64,000 nt of DNA from Halorarius halobius. Lineage in GTDB: Archaea; Halobacteriota; Halobacteria; Halobacteriales; Haloarculaceae. Under the pieces are notes generated by a model. That model was not told where the DNA came from and ran no database searches. It saw only the letters and a program-made list of their open reading frames with translations. Positions 52,653 through 61,879 of the stretch are shown here, in pieces. The position numbers and the translations under genes were made by a program. Each line of letters opens with the position of its first letter. The stretch's first letter is position 1. The DNA lies in assembly GCF_024298865.1 (NCBI RefSeq), contig NZ_CP101161.1, positions 1 to 64,000 on the forward strand. Direction: 5' to 3'.

Positions 52653-55253
52653 TCACCACGCGACCCGCCGCCCGAGCACGAACACGACCAGCGCGACCAG
52701 TAGCGCGCCGACGAACGATTCGAGGCCGGCGAGAAAGCGGGCGGTCGTCCCCACTGGCTGGATGTCGCCGTAGCCGAGCGTCGTGAACGTGACGACGCTG
52801 AAGTAGAGGTTCTTCGAGAGCACGTCCAGTCCCTCGGGCGTCGCCAGCACCCCGAGGTCGCCGATGCCCCGCGTCGTCAGTCCGGACGTCGAGGCCGTCG
52901 TCCCCTCGGTGAACAGCGTGTACAGGAGCGTCCACAGAAACACCGTGAGCGACGAGACGTAGACGACGCGCCAGAGCCGCTCGCCGTAGCCACAGGTGGC
53001 GTGCAGGAGGTAGTTGCCGACCCACTGTCCGGCGGCGGTCAGGCGGTCACGGACGCCCGCCGACCGCGACGCCCCGACCCCGAGCGCGAGGTCGCGGTTC
53101 TTCCGGCGTCGGTAGGCCATCTCCTGTATGAAGAACTCGGCGGCGGATTTCCGGTCGCCCACCTGGTCGGCGCCGTTCTTCGCCTTCAGGTACGTGTTCT
53201 CCAGTTCGCCGTGGGACTGCCACTCGCTGGTCGGGTCGTCGACGACCTCCCCGGAGGCGTCGTCGTTCACCTGTTTCAGGAGGTCGAGCTGCCGGCCGAA
53301 CGGAATCCCGTACTTCAGTCGCCCGACGAGCAACACGTACGCCATCGAGAGCTTGTTCCGGCCGCCCCGCTCGAGGGAGAGCGTGCCGAGCCAGCCGACG
53401 AGCTTCCGCTCGAACGCCGCCTCGGTGCCGAAGTCGAGTTCGTCGGCGGTGTCGTGGAGCCGCCAGTCGGCGGCCGCGAGCGCGCCCTTCGCCTGTCCGA
53501 AGTCGAACCCGTCGAACGTGGTGTCGTGGAACCGGAAGTGGTCGAACAGCGGATGGCTCGTCTGCCCTATCAGGTCGGCCCGCCCCGCGACCCCCAACTG
53601 CACGTCGCCGAGCGTCGCCCCCGTGCAGTCGTAGCCGACGGTCACGTCGGACGGCAGTGTTATCGCCCCGCTCCGGAGCGTCGCGTTCCGGAGGCTCACG
53701 ACGCCGCCGTCCTCGACGGTGGGTCCGTCGAACCGTCCGTCCGCGATGTCGGCGTCGTCGAACGAGACGCCGGCCTCGAAGGCGGTCGCCGTCAGGTCGA
53801 GCAGGTCGTCGAACGCCGCCGCCTCCGCCGAGAACGCCCCGGCGAACGTCGACCGCTCGAACGTCGTCCGCCCCCGGAACGTGCAGTTACCGAACGAGGC
53901 GTCGGCGAACGCGGCGTCCGAACACGTGACGCCCTCCGCAAAGCGGGCGTGGTCGAACGTCGTCGCCCCCTCGATTCGCGCGTCGGCGAGCGTGAACGGC
54001 CCGTCGAACCGGCTCGACACCCCCGAGAGGTCGCCGCCGACGCTCGTCTCCCGGAACTGGAGGTCCGACTCGAACTCGCCGTGCGAGAGGTCGACCGAAC
54101 CGTCCAGCGACGCCCGGTTGGCGAACACCGCCCCCGTGGCAGTGGTCGACCCCACGTCGAGGTCGCCCGCGACGTGGCTGTCGGAGAGCTTCAGGGCCCC
54201 CCGAAACCGGCAGGAGTCGGCGTCGACGTCGCCCCCGACGGTCGCGTCGCGGGCCTGCAGGCCGCGGCCGAACGTCCCGGTCGAGAGCGCCAACCCGCCG
54301 TCGAGCGACGCGTCGTCGAGCGACACCCGACCAGCGGCCGTCGCCTCGCGGAGTTCGAGCGTGCCGCCGACAGACGCCTCGTCGGCGTTCGTGACGCCGT
54401 CGACCGTCGCACGCGCGAGCGTGACGTCGTCGCGGAGAGTCGCGTCCTCGGCGACGAGGTCGCCCTCGACGGTCGCGGCTTCGGCGTCGAGGCGGCCGCC
54501 CACGGTCGTCTTCCGGAGGCGAAGCGACCCGGCGACACGGGCGTGCGCGCAGTCGAGGTCGCCCGTCACGGCCGCGCCGACGAAGCCGAGGTCGTCCGCG
54601 ACCGTCACGTCGCTGGCGTCCAGCGACTCCCGGACGCTCACGCGGTCGAACGTCGCGTCGCCCTCGAACGAGCAGTCCGCGAACGTCGCGGACCGGAGCT
54701 CCGACCCCTCGAACGAGACGTCCCCCTCGAACGTACAGTTCTCGGCGTCGACCGCTCGGAGTTGCGCGCCCTCGACGGCGGTCACGTCCTCGAACGTCGC
54801 CTGTCGGAACGACGCGTCGCCGGCGACCGTCAGCCCGCCCGCGAACACCGGGGCATCGACCGTCGCGTGGTCACAGCGGAGGTCGCCGGCCACCGAGACG
54901 TCCCGCAGGACGACGGGGTAGTTGTCCGGCGTCGCCAGCGTCTCGTAGGCGATGTCCAACGTCCCGAACGTCGCGCCGACGAACTGCTTGGCCGCCAGCC
55001 CGGGACGCCGTATCTCCTCGAGAAACACGTCTGTCACCGCCGCGTCGTCGGTCTCGTCGACCGGCCGGTGGAAGAGACAGCGATCGGAGCCGTCCGACGG
55101 TTCGCGGTGACAGTGCCACCGGAAGCCGTCCATCTCCTCGGTGTGCGCGCAGGTCGCCTCGCCCGTCGGCGCGGCGCCGCCGGTCGCCAGCACCTCGCGC
55201 ACGCCGTCGATGCCACCGTCCGTGACAGCGTCGTCGGACCCCCCACCGGTCAT
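52653..55253 (-). CDS. Beta-helix (pentapeptide-like repeat) protein fused to a K+-channel pore
   Basis: 866 residues. Residues 35-62 hold Cys35, Cys48, Cys59 and His62, a likely zinc site. Residues about 95-570 form a long series of roughly 20-residue turns such as GDVSFEGSELRSATFADCSFEG and GDLDCAHARVAGSLRLRKTTV, i.e. pentapeptide-like repeats that fold as a quadrilateral beta-helix. The C-terminal 120 residues contain two membrane helices and a pore loop with selectivity filter TTLGYGD (824-830). A cytoplasmic helical linker (about 660-745) may be a gating or tetramerisation region. No ligand-binding (RCK) domain follows. A role as K+ channel is well supported; the function of the beta-helix is unknown. 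Confidence 0.85.
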   Translation of the reverse strand: MTGGGSDDAVTDGGIDGVREVLATGGAAPTGEATCAHTEEMDGFRWHCHREPSDGSDRCLFHRPVDETDDAAVTDVFLEEIRRPGLAAKQFVGATFGTLDIAYETLATPDNYPVVLRDVSVAGDLRCDHATVDAPVFAGGLTVAGDASFRQATFEDVTAVEGAQLRAVDAENCTFEGDVSFEGSELRSATFADCSFEGDATFDRVSVRESLDASDVTVADDLGFVGAAVTGDLDCAHARVAGSLRLRKTTVGGRLDAEAATVEGDLVAEDATLRDDVTLARATVDGVTNADEASVGGTLELREATAAGRVSLDDASLDGGLALSTGTFGRGLQARDATVGGDVDADSCRFRGALKLSDSHVAGDLDVGSTTATGAVFANRASLDGSVDLSHGEFESDLQFRETSVGGDLSGVSSRFDGPFTLADARIEGATTFDHARFAEGVTCSDAAFADASFGNCTFRGRTTFERSTFAGAFSAEAAAFDDLLDLTATAFEAGVSFDDADIADGRFDGPTVEDGGVVSLRNATLRSGAITLPSDVTVGYDCTGATLGDVQLGVAGRADLIGQTSHPLFDHFRFHDTTFDGFDFGQAKGALAAADWRLHDTADELDFGTEAAFERKLVGWLGTLSLERGGRNKLSMAYVLLVGRLKYGIPFGRQLDLLKQVNDDASGEVVDDPTSEWQSHGELENTYLKAKNGADQVGDRKSAAEFFIQEMAYRRRKNRDLALGVGASRSAGVRDRLTAAGQWVGNYLLHATCGYGERLWRVVYVSSLTVFLWTLLYTLFTEGTTASTSGLTTRGIGDLGVLATPEGLDVLSKNLYFSVVTFTTLGYGDIQPVGTTARFLAGLESFVGALLVALVVFVLGRRVAW

Positions 55254-55297
55254 GGCTCCGCCTATCTACCGACGGGAGTTAACAGTAGTGACGGCTC

Positions 55298-56458
55298 TCA
55301 CTTCTCGATGATGCTCTCGTCGACGGCTTCCCCGAAGTGGCGCGCGGTGTCCTCGTAGTAGACGAGCACCCGGTCGCCCTCCTCGAGGTCCGTGACGGCT
55401 TTCCGGCCCTCCTCGGTGGAGACCTTGATGGTCTCGGCGTTCTGGAGCAGGGTCTCGATGCGGTCGCCGCTCTCGGTTTCGGCCTCGACGCGGAACATGG
55501 GTCGGGACTCTATCTTCGAGCGGCCGACGATGGCCTCGCGGGTCCCGCCGTCGGTGTCCACGACCTGCACCTCGTCGCCGGACTGTAGCTCTGCGAGATA
55601 CTTCGTCTCGCCGCCGGGCGTGCGGATGTACGCGTGGACCGCGCCCGCGTTCACGCGGAACGGCCGGGAGGCGACGTACGGCGACTCGGCGGTCTCGGCG
55701 TGGACGAAAAAGAGGCCGCGGGACATCGAGCCGACGAGCATCCCCTCGTCGTGGTCCATCATCGTCCCGGTGTCGACACAGACCCGGTCGGCGGAGCCGG
55801 TCTGTTCGACGGCCGTGACCGTCGCGTACTGCAGGTCGAGGGTCTCGCGGCGGCTCTCGTCGCGCACGTCGACCGCGGCGCGTATCTCGTCGGGCGAGTC
55901 CGTGTCCAGAAGCACCGCGTCCGCACCTATCTCCAGCGTCTCGAAGGCTGTCTTGGCCTCCTCGGCCGTCTGGACGCCCGCCACGAGGTCCGTCTCCGAG
56001 CCGATGCGGGCGATGAGATTTTCGAGCGGGATTATCTTCCAGTCCTCGCCGACGACGACGGTGTAGTCGGCGTCGGTCGCCGCCGCCTCCGCGAACGTCT
56101 CGTAGTCGGAGTTCAGGATGCGGACGTACGCCGCTTCCGCCTGGTCGCGCCGCAGGGTGGTGAGGTCGGCGCTCCCCGAGAAATCGGAGGGGAGGTCGAC
56201 CGTGCCATCGCCCTCACCGCCCTTGCCGACGACCCGGATGTCGGGTTCCGCGGGTTCGGATTCGGCGTCCATCACGTGGACGTCGTCGCCGGTGAACGCG
56301 GCCACCGTCACCTGCCCGAGTTCGCGGACGCGCTCGACGTCGCGGGCGTCCACGAGGACGACGTCGACGCCGGCCTCCAGGCCGGTGGTGATGCGTTCGC
56401 GGCGGGCCTCCCAGTCGCCGACCTCGTCGTCGGCCTTCAGCCAGACGGACCGTGTCAT
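55298..56458 (-). CDS. 3-Dehydroquinate synthase II (archaeal aroB')
   Basis: 386 residues from ATG 56458. This archaeal enzyme oxidatively deaminates 2-amino-3,7-dideoxy-D-threo-hept-6-ulosonate to 3-dehydroquinate with NAD. Family features are TRSVWLKADDEVGDWEARRERITTGLEAG, the central DTGTMMDHDEGMLVGSMSRGLFFVHAE and RPFRVNAGAVHAYIRTPGG. It acts after ADH synthase (63095) and before AroD (51506). The start is chosen at MTRSVW because the upstream extension is Arg-rich antisense-like sequence. Confidence 0.93.
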   Translation of the reverse strand: MTRSVWLKADDEVGDWEARRERITTGLEAGVDVVLVDARDVERVRELGQVTVAAFTGDDVHVMDAESEPAEPDIRVVGKGGEGDGTVDLPSDFSGSADLTTLRRDQAEAAYVRILNSDYETFAEAAATDADYTVVVGEDWKIIPLENLIARIGSETDLVAGVQTAEEAKTAFETLEIGADAVLLDTDSPDEIRAAVDVRDESRRETLDLQYATVTAVEQTGSADRVCVDTGTMMDHDEGMLVGSMSRGLFFVHAETAESPYVASRPFRVNAGAVHAYIRTPGGETKYLAELQSGDEVQVVDTDGGTREAIVGRSKIESRPMFRVEAETESGDRIETLLQNAETIKVSTEEGRKAVTDLEEGDRVLVYYEDTARHFGEAVDESIIEK

Positions 56459-56531
56459 GTCCCCGCCTGTGCGTGGTCGGGTATTCAACGTGGCGGAAGC
56501 GCGCGCGACCGGGCGACCCGTGGCCCGAACC

Positions 56532-56538
56532 CTTATCC
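56532..56538 (+). promoter_or_regulatory. TATA-like box of the HAD hydrolase gene
   Basis: CTTATCC is centred about 28 bp before ATG 56563, supporting this start and a leaderless mRNA. Confidence 0.5.
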
Positions 56539-56562
56539 GCGGTCGAGCGCCTACAGGGAGCA

Positions 56563-57237
56563 ATGACGCCCTCCGCCGTCTGTTTCGACCTCGACGACAC
56601 GCTCCTTTCCTACAACCAGAACCCGGGGGAGGCGCTCGACGCCGCCCACCGGGCGGCCGGCGTGGGCCGGTTCTGCTCGGACGAGGAGCTGTGGGCCGGC
56701 GCGAACGACGTGGGGCACGCCGAGAGCGACCGCGAGTTCCTGACGCGGCTGTTCCGGCTGGCCGCCGAGCGCCACGGCGGCCCAACCGAGAGCGCCGGAA
56801 CGCTGGCGCGCACCTACGAGGAGGCCATCGACCACACGGACGTCTCTTTCCGGCCGGGGGCCGAGCGGGCGCTGGACATCGCCCGCGAGCACGGTCCGGT
56901 CGGGCTCATCACGAACGGCTCGCGGGAGACACAGGAGCTGAAGCTCGACGCGCTGGACATCGCCGACGCGTTCGACACCCGGGTGTACGCGGGCGAGGAG
57001 ACGCCGCCGAAGCCGGCGACGGACCCGTTCGAGAAGGCGACGCTGGAACTCGACGCGCGGCCGACCGAGACGCTGTACGTCGGCAACTCGCTGGAACACG
57101 ACGTCGCGGGCGCGAAACGCGCCGGCTGGCGGGTCGCGTGGTTCCCGGGCGAGCGCGACCGTGGCGCGACGCCCGAGGAGCACGCCCCCGACCACAGGTT
57201 CGACAACCTCGCCGAACTCGGCCCGCTCTTACACTAG
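56563..57237 (+). CDS. HAD-superfamily hydrolase
   Basis: 224 residues. All four HAD motifs can be seen: DLDDTLL (I), LITNGSRE (II), KPATDPF lysine (III) and VGNSLEHDVAGAK (IV). A helical cap follows motif I (C1 type). It is probably a small-molecule phosphatase. A 9-bp overlap with the convergent membrane protein gene places its TAG inside that gene's end; this TAG is part of one of the rare CTAG sites. Confidence 0.88.
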   Translation: MTPSAVCFDLDDTLLSYNQNPGEALDAAHRAAGVGRFCSDEELWAGANDVGHAESDREFLTRLFRLAAERHGGPTESAGTLARTYEEAIDHTDVSFRPGAERALDIAREHGPVGLITNGSRETQELKLDALDIADAFDTRVYAGEETPPKPATDPFEKATLELDARPTETLYVGNSLEHDVAGAKRAGWRVAWFPGERDRGATPEEHAPDHRFDNLAELGPLLH

Positions 57238-57753
57238 CGTCTCGGGCCGCTCGCGGAAGTAGTCGAACACCGAGCCGAGGGTGAACCCGTAGAACAGGTG
57301 CGCGAAGAACGTGAAAAACAGGTAGCCGACGAGGAACAGGCCCGTCTGTCCCGTGTAGAAGGAGGGGGCGAAGCCGGTCCAGAGGATGAAGCCGAACGGG
57401 AGCCCCTTGATGGCGAACCGGTCGCCGGGCAGGTAGTTGCCGATAGAGGCCAGCAGTAGCGGCCACACCGTCATCCCGCCGACGAGGAAGATGATGAAGC
57501 CGATGGCCGCGAGCCCCGAGTCGAAGAACAGCGTCGCGCCCGCCAGTTCCGCGATGACCGTGAAGGAGCCGCGGTCGAACGCGCCGACGGAAGCGGCGAT
57601 GAGCAGGCCGACCGTCAGCACGACGGTGCCGACCAGCCCGCCGAGCGCGCCTATCAATCCGTCGGTGATGACCCCGAACAGCCGGTCGTAGTCCGGCGTC
57701 GCCTCCGCGGACTCCATCTCCACGTCGACGCCCTGTGAGTCATTCTCAACCAT
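57229..57753 (-). CDS. Membrane protein next to the oxidase operon (DUF6789-like)
   Basis: 174 residues from ATG 57753. A soluble acidic N-terminus (about 25 residues) precedes four hydrophobic helices. TVWPLLLASIGNYLPGDRFAIKG and TGFAPSFYTG form an apparently conserved loop. It is divergent from coxB by 85 bp, a constant companion in many haloarchaeal genomes as I recall (DUF6789). A role in oxidase assembly or heme/copper handling is possible but untested. Confidence 0.65.
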   Translation of the reverse strand: MVENDSQGVDVEMESAEATPDYDRLFGVITDGLIGALGGLVGTVVLTVGLLIAASVGAFDRGSFTVIAELAGATLFFDSGLAAIGFIIFLVGGMTVWPLLLASIGNYLPGDRFAIKGLPFGFILWTGFAPSFYTGQTGLFLVGYLFFTFFAHLFYGFTLGSVFDYFRERPETLV

Positions 57754-57807
57754 GGAGCCCTTTCGACAGCGGGGGACAAAAACGTTGTCGGGGAATCCGG
57801 GGAAACG

Positions 57808-57814
57808 CCTAAGG
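57808..57814 (+). promoter_or_regulatory. TATA-like box of the cytochrome oxidase operon
   Basis: CCTAAGG is centred about 28 bp before the coxB ATG at 57839. It supports that start rather than the upstream in-frame ATG at 57752. Confidence 0.4.
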
Positions 57815-57838
57815 CCGAGTGAACAGAGAGCAAGGACC

Positions 57839-58606
57839 ATGGTATGGGCACACACGGGAACGATACCGTTACAGACCGGGGGTGGCGGCATCGTTCCTCG
57901 TGGCTCCCGCGTCGAGGTGTTTCAGCAGATATACTGGGTGTTCCTGGCGCTCGGCGTGCTCGTCGGCGTGGTGGTCATCGGCTACATGGTGTACAACGCC
58001 TACAAGTACCGGCACCGGGACGGCGAGGTGCCCGTCGAGAAAGGCGACGACCACCCGGAGCTCGGCGAGGTGCCGACGGGGGGCGGGAAGGGCGGGAAAC
58101 TGTTTCTGTCGCTGACGCTGTCGGCCATCATCGTCGTCTCGCTCATCGGCTGGACGTACGGGACCTTGCTGTACGTCGAGGAGGACTCCCCGGTGTCCGG
58201 TGACGCCGAGCATCTCACCGTCGAGGTGGAGGGGTATCAGTTCGGCTGGTCGTTCACCTATCCGAACGGCCACGAGACGGGGACGCTCCGCGTGCCGGCC
58301 AACACGGCCGTGGAGTTGCGGGTGACCTCCCGGGACGTGTTCCACAACTTCGGCATCCCCCAGTTGAACGTGAAGACCGACGCCGTCCCCGGACAGACGA
58401 CGGACACCTGGTTCGTCAGCGAGGGGCCGGCCAGCTACACGGTGAACTGTTACGAGCTGTGTGGCGTCGGCCACTCCTACATGAAGGCACCGGTGGAAGT
58501 GATGCCGGCCGACGACTACCGGCAGTGGTACGCGAACACCAACGGAACGAACGCGACCAACGCATCGAGCAGTAGCCAGGCGGACATCACGGAGGCGACC
58601 ACATGA
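57839..58606 (+). CDS. coxB: Cytochrome c oxidase subunit II (CuA)
   Basis: 255 residues. Two membrane helices (about 25-48 and 83-105) precede the cupredoxin domain. CuA ligands are all present: His in DVFHNFGIP and the set NCYELCGVGHSYM (two Cys, Glu, His, Met). A Ser/Thr/Asn-rich C-terminal tail carries N-glycosylation sequons. It delivers electrons from a soluble or membrane copper protein (halocyanin in haloarchaea) to CoxA. The stop overlaps the coxAC start by 4 bp (ATGA). Confidence 0.96.
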   Translation: MVWAHTGTIPLQTGGGGIVPRGSRVEVFQQIYWVFLALGVLVGVVVIGYMVYNAYKYRHRDGEVPVEKGDDHPELGEVPTGGGKGGKLFLSLTLSAIIVVSLIGWTYGTLLYVEEDSPVSGDAEHLTVEVEGYQFGWSFTYPNGHETGTLRVPANTAVELRVTSRDVFHNFGIPQLNVKTDAVPGQTTDTWFVSEGPASYTVNCYELCGVGHSYMKAPVEVMPADDYRQWYANTNGTNATNASSSSQADITEATT

Positions 58607-61158
58607 GCAACGACGAGACACGGGCGGACGGCGCAGGGGCGACGGCCGGTGAACTCACCGGCGGCGACACCGACCACGGCCACGAGTTCCCCGGGATGGG
58701 CTCGATACGCCGGTGGTTCGTCACGACCAACCACAAGGACATCGGCATTCTCTACATCGTCACGTCGCTGTTCTTCCTGCTGTTCGGCGGAGTGCTCGCA
58801 CTCCTCATCCGGGCCCAGCTGTGGGTGCCGGGCGGCCTGCTTCTGGACGGCGTCTCCTACAACCAGGCCGTCTCCGCACACGGGCTCATCATGGTGTTCT
58901 GGTTCCTCTCCCCGTTCGCCTTCGGCTTCGCCAACTACATCGTCCCGCTCCAGATGGGGGCGAAGGACCTCGCGTTCCCACGGCTGAACGCGCTGTCGTA
59001 CTGGCTGTACCTGTTTTCGGGCCTGCTGTTGATGGTGTCGTTCTTCCAGGGGGCGACGTTCTCCGGCGGGTGGACGATGTACGCGCCGCTGAACGTCCCC
59101 GTCTACACGCCACACATCGGCGCCTCGACGGCGATACTGGCGCTGACGCTGTTCGTCGCCTCCGTCACGGTGTCGTCGGTGAACTTCCTGACGACGATGC
59201 ACCGGATGCGCGCGAAGGGGCTGACGATGTGGAACCTCCCCATCTTCACCTGGTCCATCCTGCTGACGGTGTGGATGATGCTGTTCGCGTTCGCGGCGCT
59301 TCTGGCCGCGCTCATCATCCTCTCGTCTGACCGCCTGCTGGGGACGCTCTACTTCTCGACGTCGGGCGCGAACAGTTCCATCCTCTGGGCACACCTGTTC
59401 TGGTTCTTCGGCCACCCGGAGGTGTACATCGTGTTCTTCCCCGCGCTGGGGGCGATGGCCGAGATATTCCAGACGTTCACCGGCCGCCGGCTGGTCGGCC
59501 GGAAGTACTTCATCGGGTCGATGATACTGGTGGCAATCCAGTCGTTCATCGTCTGGATGCACCACATGTTCCTGACGGGCATCAACCTCGAGGTGAAGAC
59601 GCTGTTCATGGCGACCACCATCGGCATCTCCCTGCCCTTTGACCTGATGGTGTTCGCGCTCATCTACACGATGCTGAAGGGCGACATCCGGTTCAAGACG
59701 CCGTTCCTCTACGCGTTCGGCTCGCTCGTGCTGTTCATCCTCGGCGGCATCACCGGGGTGTTCCTGGGGGCGGTCGTGCTCGACTACTCGTTCCGGGGGA
59801 CGTACTGGGTCGTCGCCCACTTCCACTACGTGATGGTCGGCGGCGTCACCGCGCTCATCGGGGCCATCTACTACTGGTATCCGAAGATAACGGGGAAGAT
59901 GTACGACGAGTTCCTCGGGAAGGTGAGCTTCGGCCTCTACTTCGTGGGGTTCAACCTGCTCTACTTCCCGATGTTCCTCGCGTGGGAGACGCCCCGCCGG
60001 GTGTTCGAGTACCGCGACGTGTACATCACCTGGCACCGGGTGGCGACTATCGGCGGGTTCCTGCTCGGACTGGCGTTCCTCGTGACGCTGTACAACCTCT
60101 ACGTTAGCTACACCCGCGGCGAGGAGGTCGACGGCCAGGTCTGGGACTACGCCACCACCGCCGAGTGGGCCGTCCCGTCGCCGCCGCCGCTGGAGAACTT
60201 CACCGACGGCATGCCGTCGTACGTCAGCGGGAAACTGGAGTTCGTGACGCGGGGCGACCGGGCGGCGACCGCCGACGGTGGCGAGGCGGCGACGGACGGC
60301 GGCACGACGGCGGACGGGGGTGAAATCGTCGCTCACGACGGCGAGGAGGAGCACGCCGACCACGCGAGCATCTGGCCGTTCGCCATCGGGGCGGCGTCGT
60401 TCGTCGTGCTCGTGGGCGCCTCCGGCATGCGGGAGGCGGCGTTCCCCTCGGGGATGGAGGGTGCCTTCTACGTCGGCACGCTCGTGCTCGGCATCGGCCT
60501 CCTGCTGTACAGCCTCGTCGGGATGGCCCGAGAGTCGTTCACCGGGCCGACGATGCACGTCGCCGAGCGGTGGCCGTTCGCCGGCGTCGAGAACATGAAG
60601 ATGGGGATGTGGGTGTTCCTCGCGTCGGACGTGGTGCTGTTCGGCGCGTTCATCGGCTCGTACGTGTTCGCCCGCGTCGCGGAGGGGTGGACGACCTGGC
60701 ACCACCTCATCCCCGAGGCCCACGTCACCCTGCCGGGGCTCATCAACACCTACCTGCTGTTGACGAGTTCCTTCGCCGTCGTGCTGGCGCTGGTGTTCGC
60801 CCGCCGCGGGAGCGAGCGCGGCGTCGTCGCCAGCCTCGTGACGACGGTGCTTCTGGGCGTCGGGTTCCTCGTCAACAAGGGCATCGAGTGGAACCACCTG
60901 TTCCACGTCCACAGCGAGGCGTTCCCCCACGGGTGGGACATCTCGACGAACATCGCGTCGTCGACGTTCTACCTCACGACCGGGCTCCACGGCGCCCACG
61001 TCATCGTCGGACTGATAATCGCACTGTACATGATAGTCAGGGCACGGAACGGCGCCTACACGAACGGCGACCCGGAGGCCATCGAGTACTTCGGCCTCTA
61101 CTGGCACTTCGTCGACATCGTGTGGCTGTTCCTGTTCCCGCTGTTCTACATCCTGTGA
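58603..61158 (+). CDS. Cytochrome c oxidase subunits I and III, fused
   Basis: 851 residues. Residues about 30-530 are subunit I, with heme a ligand His in VSAHGLIMVFWFL, the CuB/Tyr pair in FFGHPEVYIVFFPA, the HH motif in WMHHMFLTG, and heme a3/a ligands in VVAHFHYVMVGG. After a linker of about 70 charged residues, about 590-851 are subunit III (KMGMWVFLASDVVLFGAFIGSYVF, TTGLHGAHVIVGL, FGLYWHFVDIVWLFLFPLF). This I-III fusion occurs in haloarchaeal aa3-type oxidases. The K-channel helix reads TTIGISLPFDL and lacks the lysine of classic aa3 enzymes. Couples O2 reduction to proton export. Confidence 0.95.
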   Translation: MSNDETRADGAGATAGELTGGDTDHGHEFPGMGSIRRWFVTTNHKDIGILYIVTSLFFLLFGGVLALLIRAQLWVPGGLLLDGVSYNQAVSAHGLIMVFWFLSPFAFGFANYIVPLQMGAKDLAFPRLNALSYWLYLFSGLLLMVSFFQGATFSGGWTMYAPLNVPVYTPHIGASTAILALTLFVASVTVSSVNFLTTMHRMRAKGLTMWNLPIFTWSILLTVWMMLFAFAALLAALIILSSDRLLGTLYFSTSGANSSILWAHLFWFFGHPEVYIVFFPALGAMAEIFQTFTGRRLVGRKYFIGSMILVAIQSFIVWMHHMFLTGINLEVKTLFMATTIGISLPFDLMVFALIYTMLKGDIRFKTPFLYAFGSLVLFILGGITGVFLGAVVLDYSFRGTYWVVAHFHYVMVGGVTALIGAIYYWYPKITGKMYDEFLGKVSFGLYFVGFNLLYFPMFLAWETPRRVFEYRDVYITWHRVATIGGFLLGLAFLVTLYNLYVSYTRGEEVDGQVWDYATTAEWAVPSPPPLENFTDGMPSYVSGKLEFVTRGDRAATADGGEAATDGGTTADGGEIVAHDGEEEHADHASIWPFAIGAASFVVLVGASGMREAAFPSGMEGAFYVGTLVLGIGLLLYSLVGMARESFTGPTMHVAERWPFAGVENMKMGMWVFLASDVVLFGAFIGSYVFARVAEGWTTWHHLIPEAHVTLPGLINTYLLLTSSFAVVLALVFARRGSERGVVASLVTTVLLGVGFLVNKGIEWNHLFHVHSEAFPHGWDISTNIASSTFYLTTGLHGAHVIVGLIIALYMIVRARNGAYTNGDPEAIEYFGLYWHFVDIVWLFLFPLFYIL

Positions 61159-61160
61159 CA

Positions 61161-61430
61161 ATGAGCCACCTCAAACTCTACACCGCGATATACGTCGTAC
61201 TGTTCGTGCTGGCGACCGTCCAGGCGCTGGTGGAAGTGACGGGGATGCTCGAGACCGCCTACTGGGCGGCGTTCGGGCTCATCATCGTGCTGTCGTTCGC
61301 GAAGGCCGTCGTCGTCGCGGGCTACTACCAGCATCTCCGGTGGGAGCCGCGGTCGCTCACCGTGCTGATGCTGATGGGGCTGACCGCGGCGCTGGCGCTG
61401 ACCGTCGCGGCCAGCTACTCCATCCTCTGA
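61161..61430 (+). CDS. Cytochrome c oxidase subunit IV family protein
   Basis: 89 residues with three hydrophobic helices: the N-terminal LYTAIYVVLFVLATVQALVE, AYWAAFGLIIVLSFAKAVVVAGYYQHL and a C-terminal VLMLMGLTAALALTVAASYSIL. The pattern AKAVVVAGYYQHL is typical of the COX4/CyoD family. ATG lies two bases after the coxAC stop, completing a three-gene oxidase operon. Confidence 0.88.
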   Translation: MSHLKLYTAIYVVLFVLATVQALVEVTGMLETAYWAAFGLIIVLSFAKAVVVAGYYQHLRWEPRSLTVLMLMGLTAALALTVAASYSIL

Positions 61431-61434
61431 CGGC

Positions 61435-61833
61435 TCAACAGCCGTACCACTCCTCGAACCCGTCGTCGGTCAGCCGGATGCCGACGTCGGGCCCCTCGCA
61501 GTCCAGGTCCGGGTCGAACGCCCACGCCGCGGTGGTGCCGTCGGGCGTGAACGCCTTCACCGTCGCCGGCCGGGTCTCGACGCCGGCCGACTCGTCGGCC
61601 TTGCCGGGACCGAGTTCGTACACGCGGCTGAACAGCGCCGCGCCGTCGGCGTCTGTCACGCGGACGGCGACGTTGGCGAACTCCCCGGTCTGGTTCGTGA
61701 GGATTATCTCGTGGGTGTCGCCCTCGCCCTCTCGAGAGGAGAGGCCGTTACAGCCGGCCGTCGCGGCGGTCACGCCGGCGCCGACGGCGGCGAGGAGGCT
61801 GCGTCTGGAGGGCGTCGTACTGTCGGGGACCAT
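61435..61833 (-). CDS. Tat lipoprotein near the oxidase operon
   Basis: 132 residues from ATG 61833. It has a twin-arginine signal SRRSLLAAVGAGVTAATAGC with a lipobox Cys, so it should be a Tat-exported lipoprotein. The mature part is an Ig-like beta domain with three Cys (one terminal). No heme or copper motif is clear. Being convergent with subunit IV and followed by two membrane genes, it could be an accessory protein, but this is uncertain. Confidence 0.7.
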   Translation of the reverse strand: MVPDSTTPSRRSLLAAVGAGVTAATAGCNGLSSREGEGDTHEIILTNQTGEFANVAVRVTDADGAALFSRVYELGPGKADESAGVETRPATVKAFTPDGTTAAWAFDPDLDCEGPDVGIRLTDDGFEEWYGC

Positions 61834-61879
61834 CGGGTCGACGTTCGCGCCGGCGGGTGTTGAACGTGACGCGTGGCAC

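Noticed and set aside
53001..55358. 785-codon plus-strand frame opposite the beta-helix channel gene
   Set aside because: It is the mirror of the repeat gene, rich in Arg/Glu/Val without domains; the minus-strand frame has a selectivity filter and membrane helices.
58516..61161. 881-codon minus-strand frame opposite coxAC
   Set aside because: Antisense to an unambiguous oxidase; extremely His/Glu/Arg-rich and without any motif.
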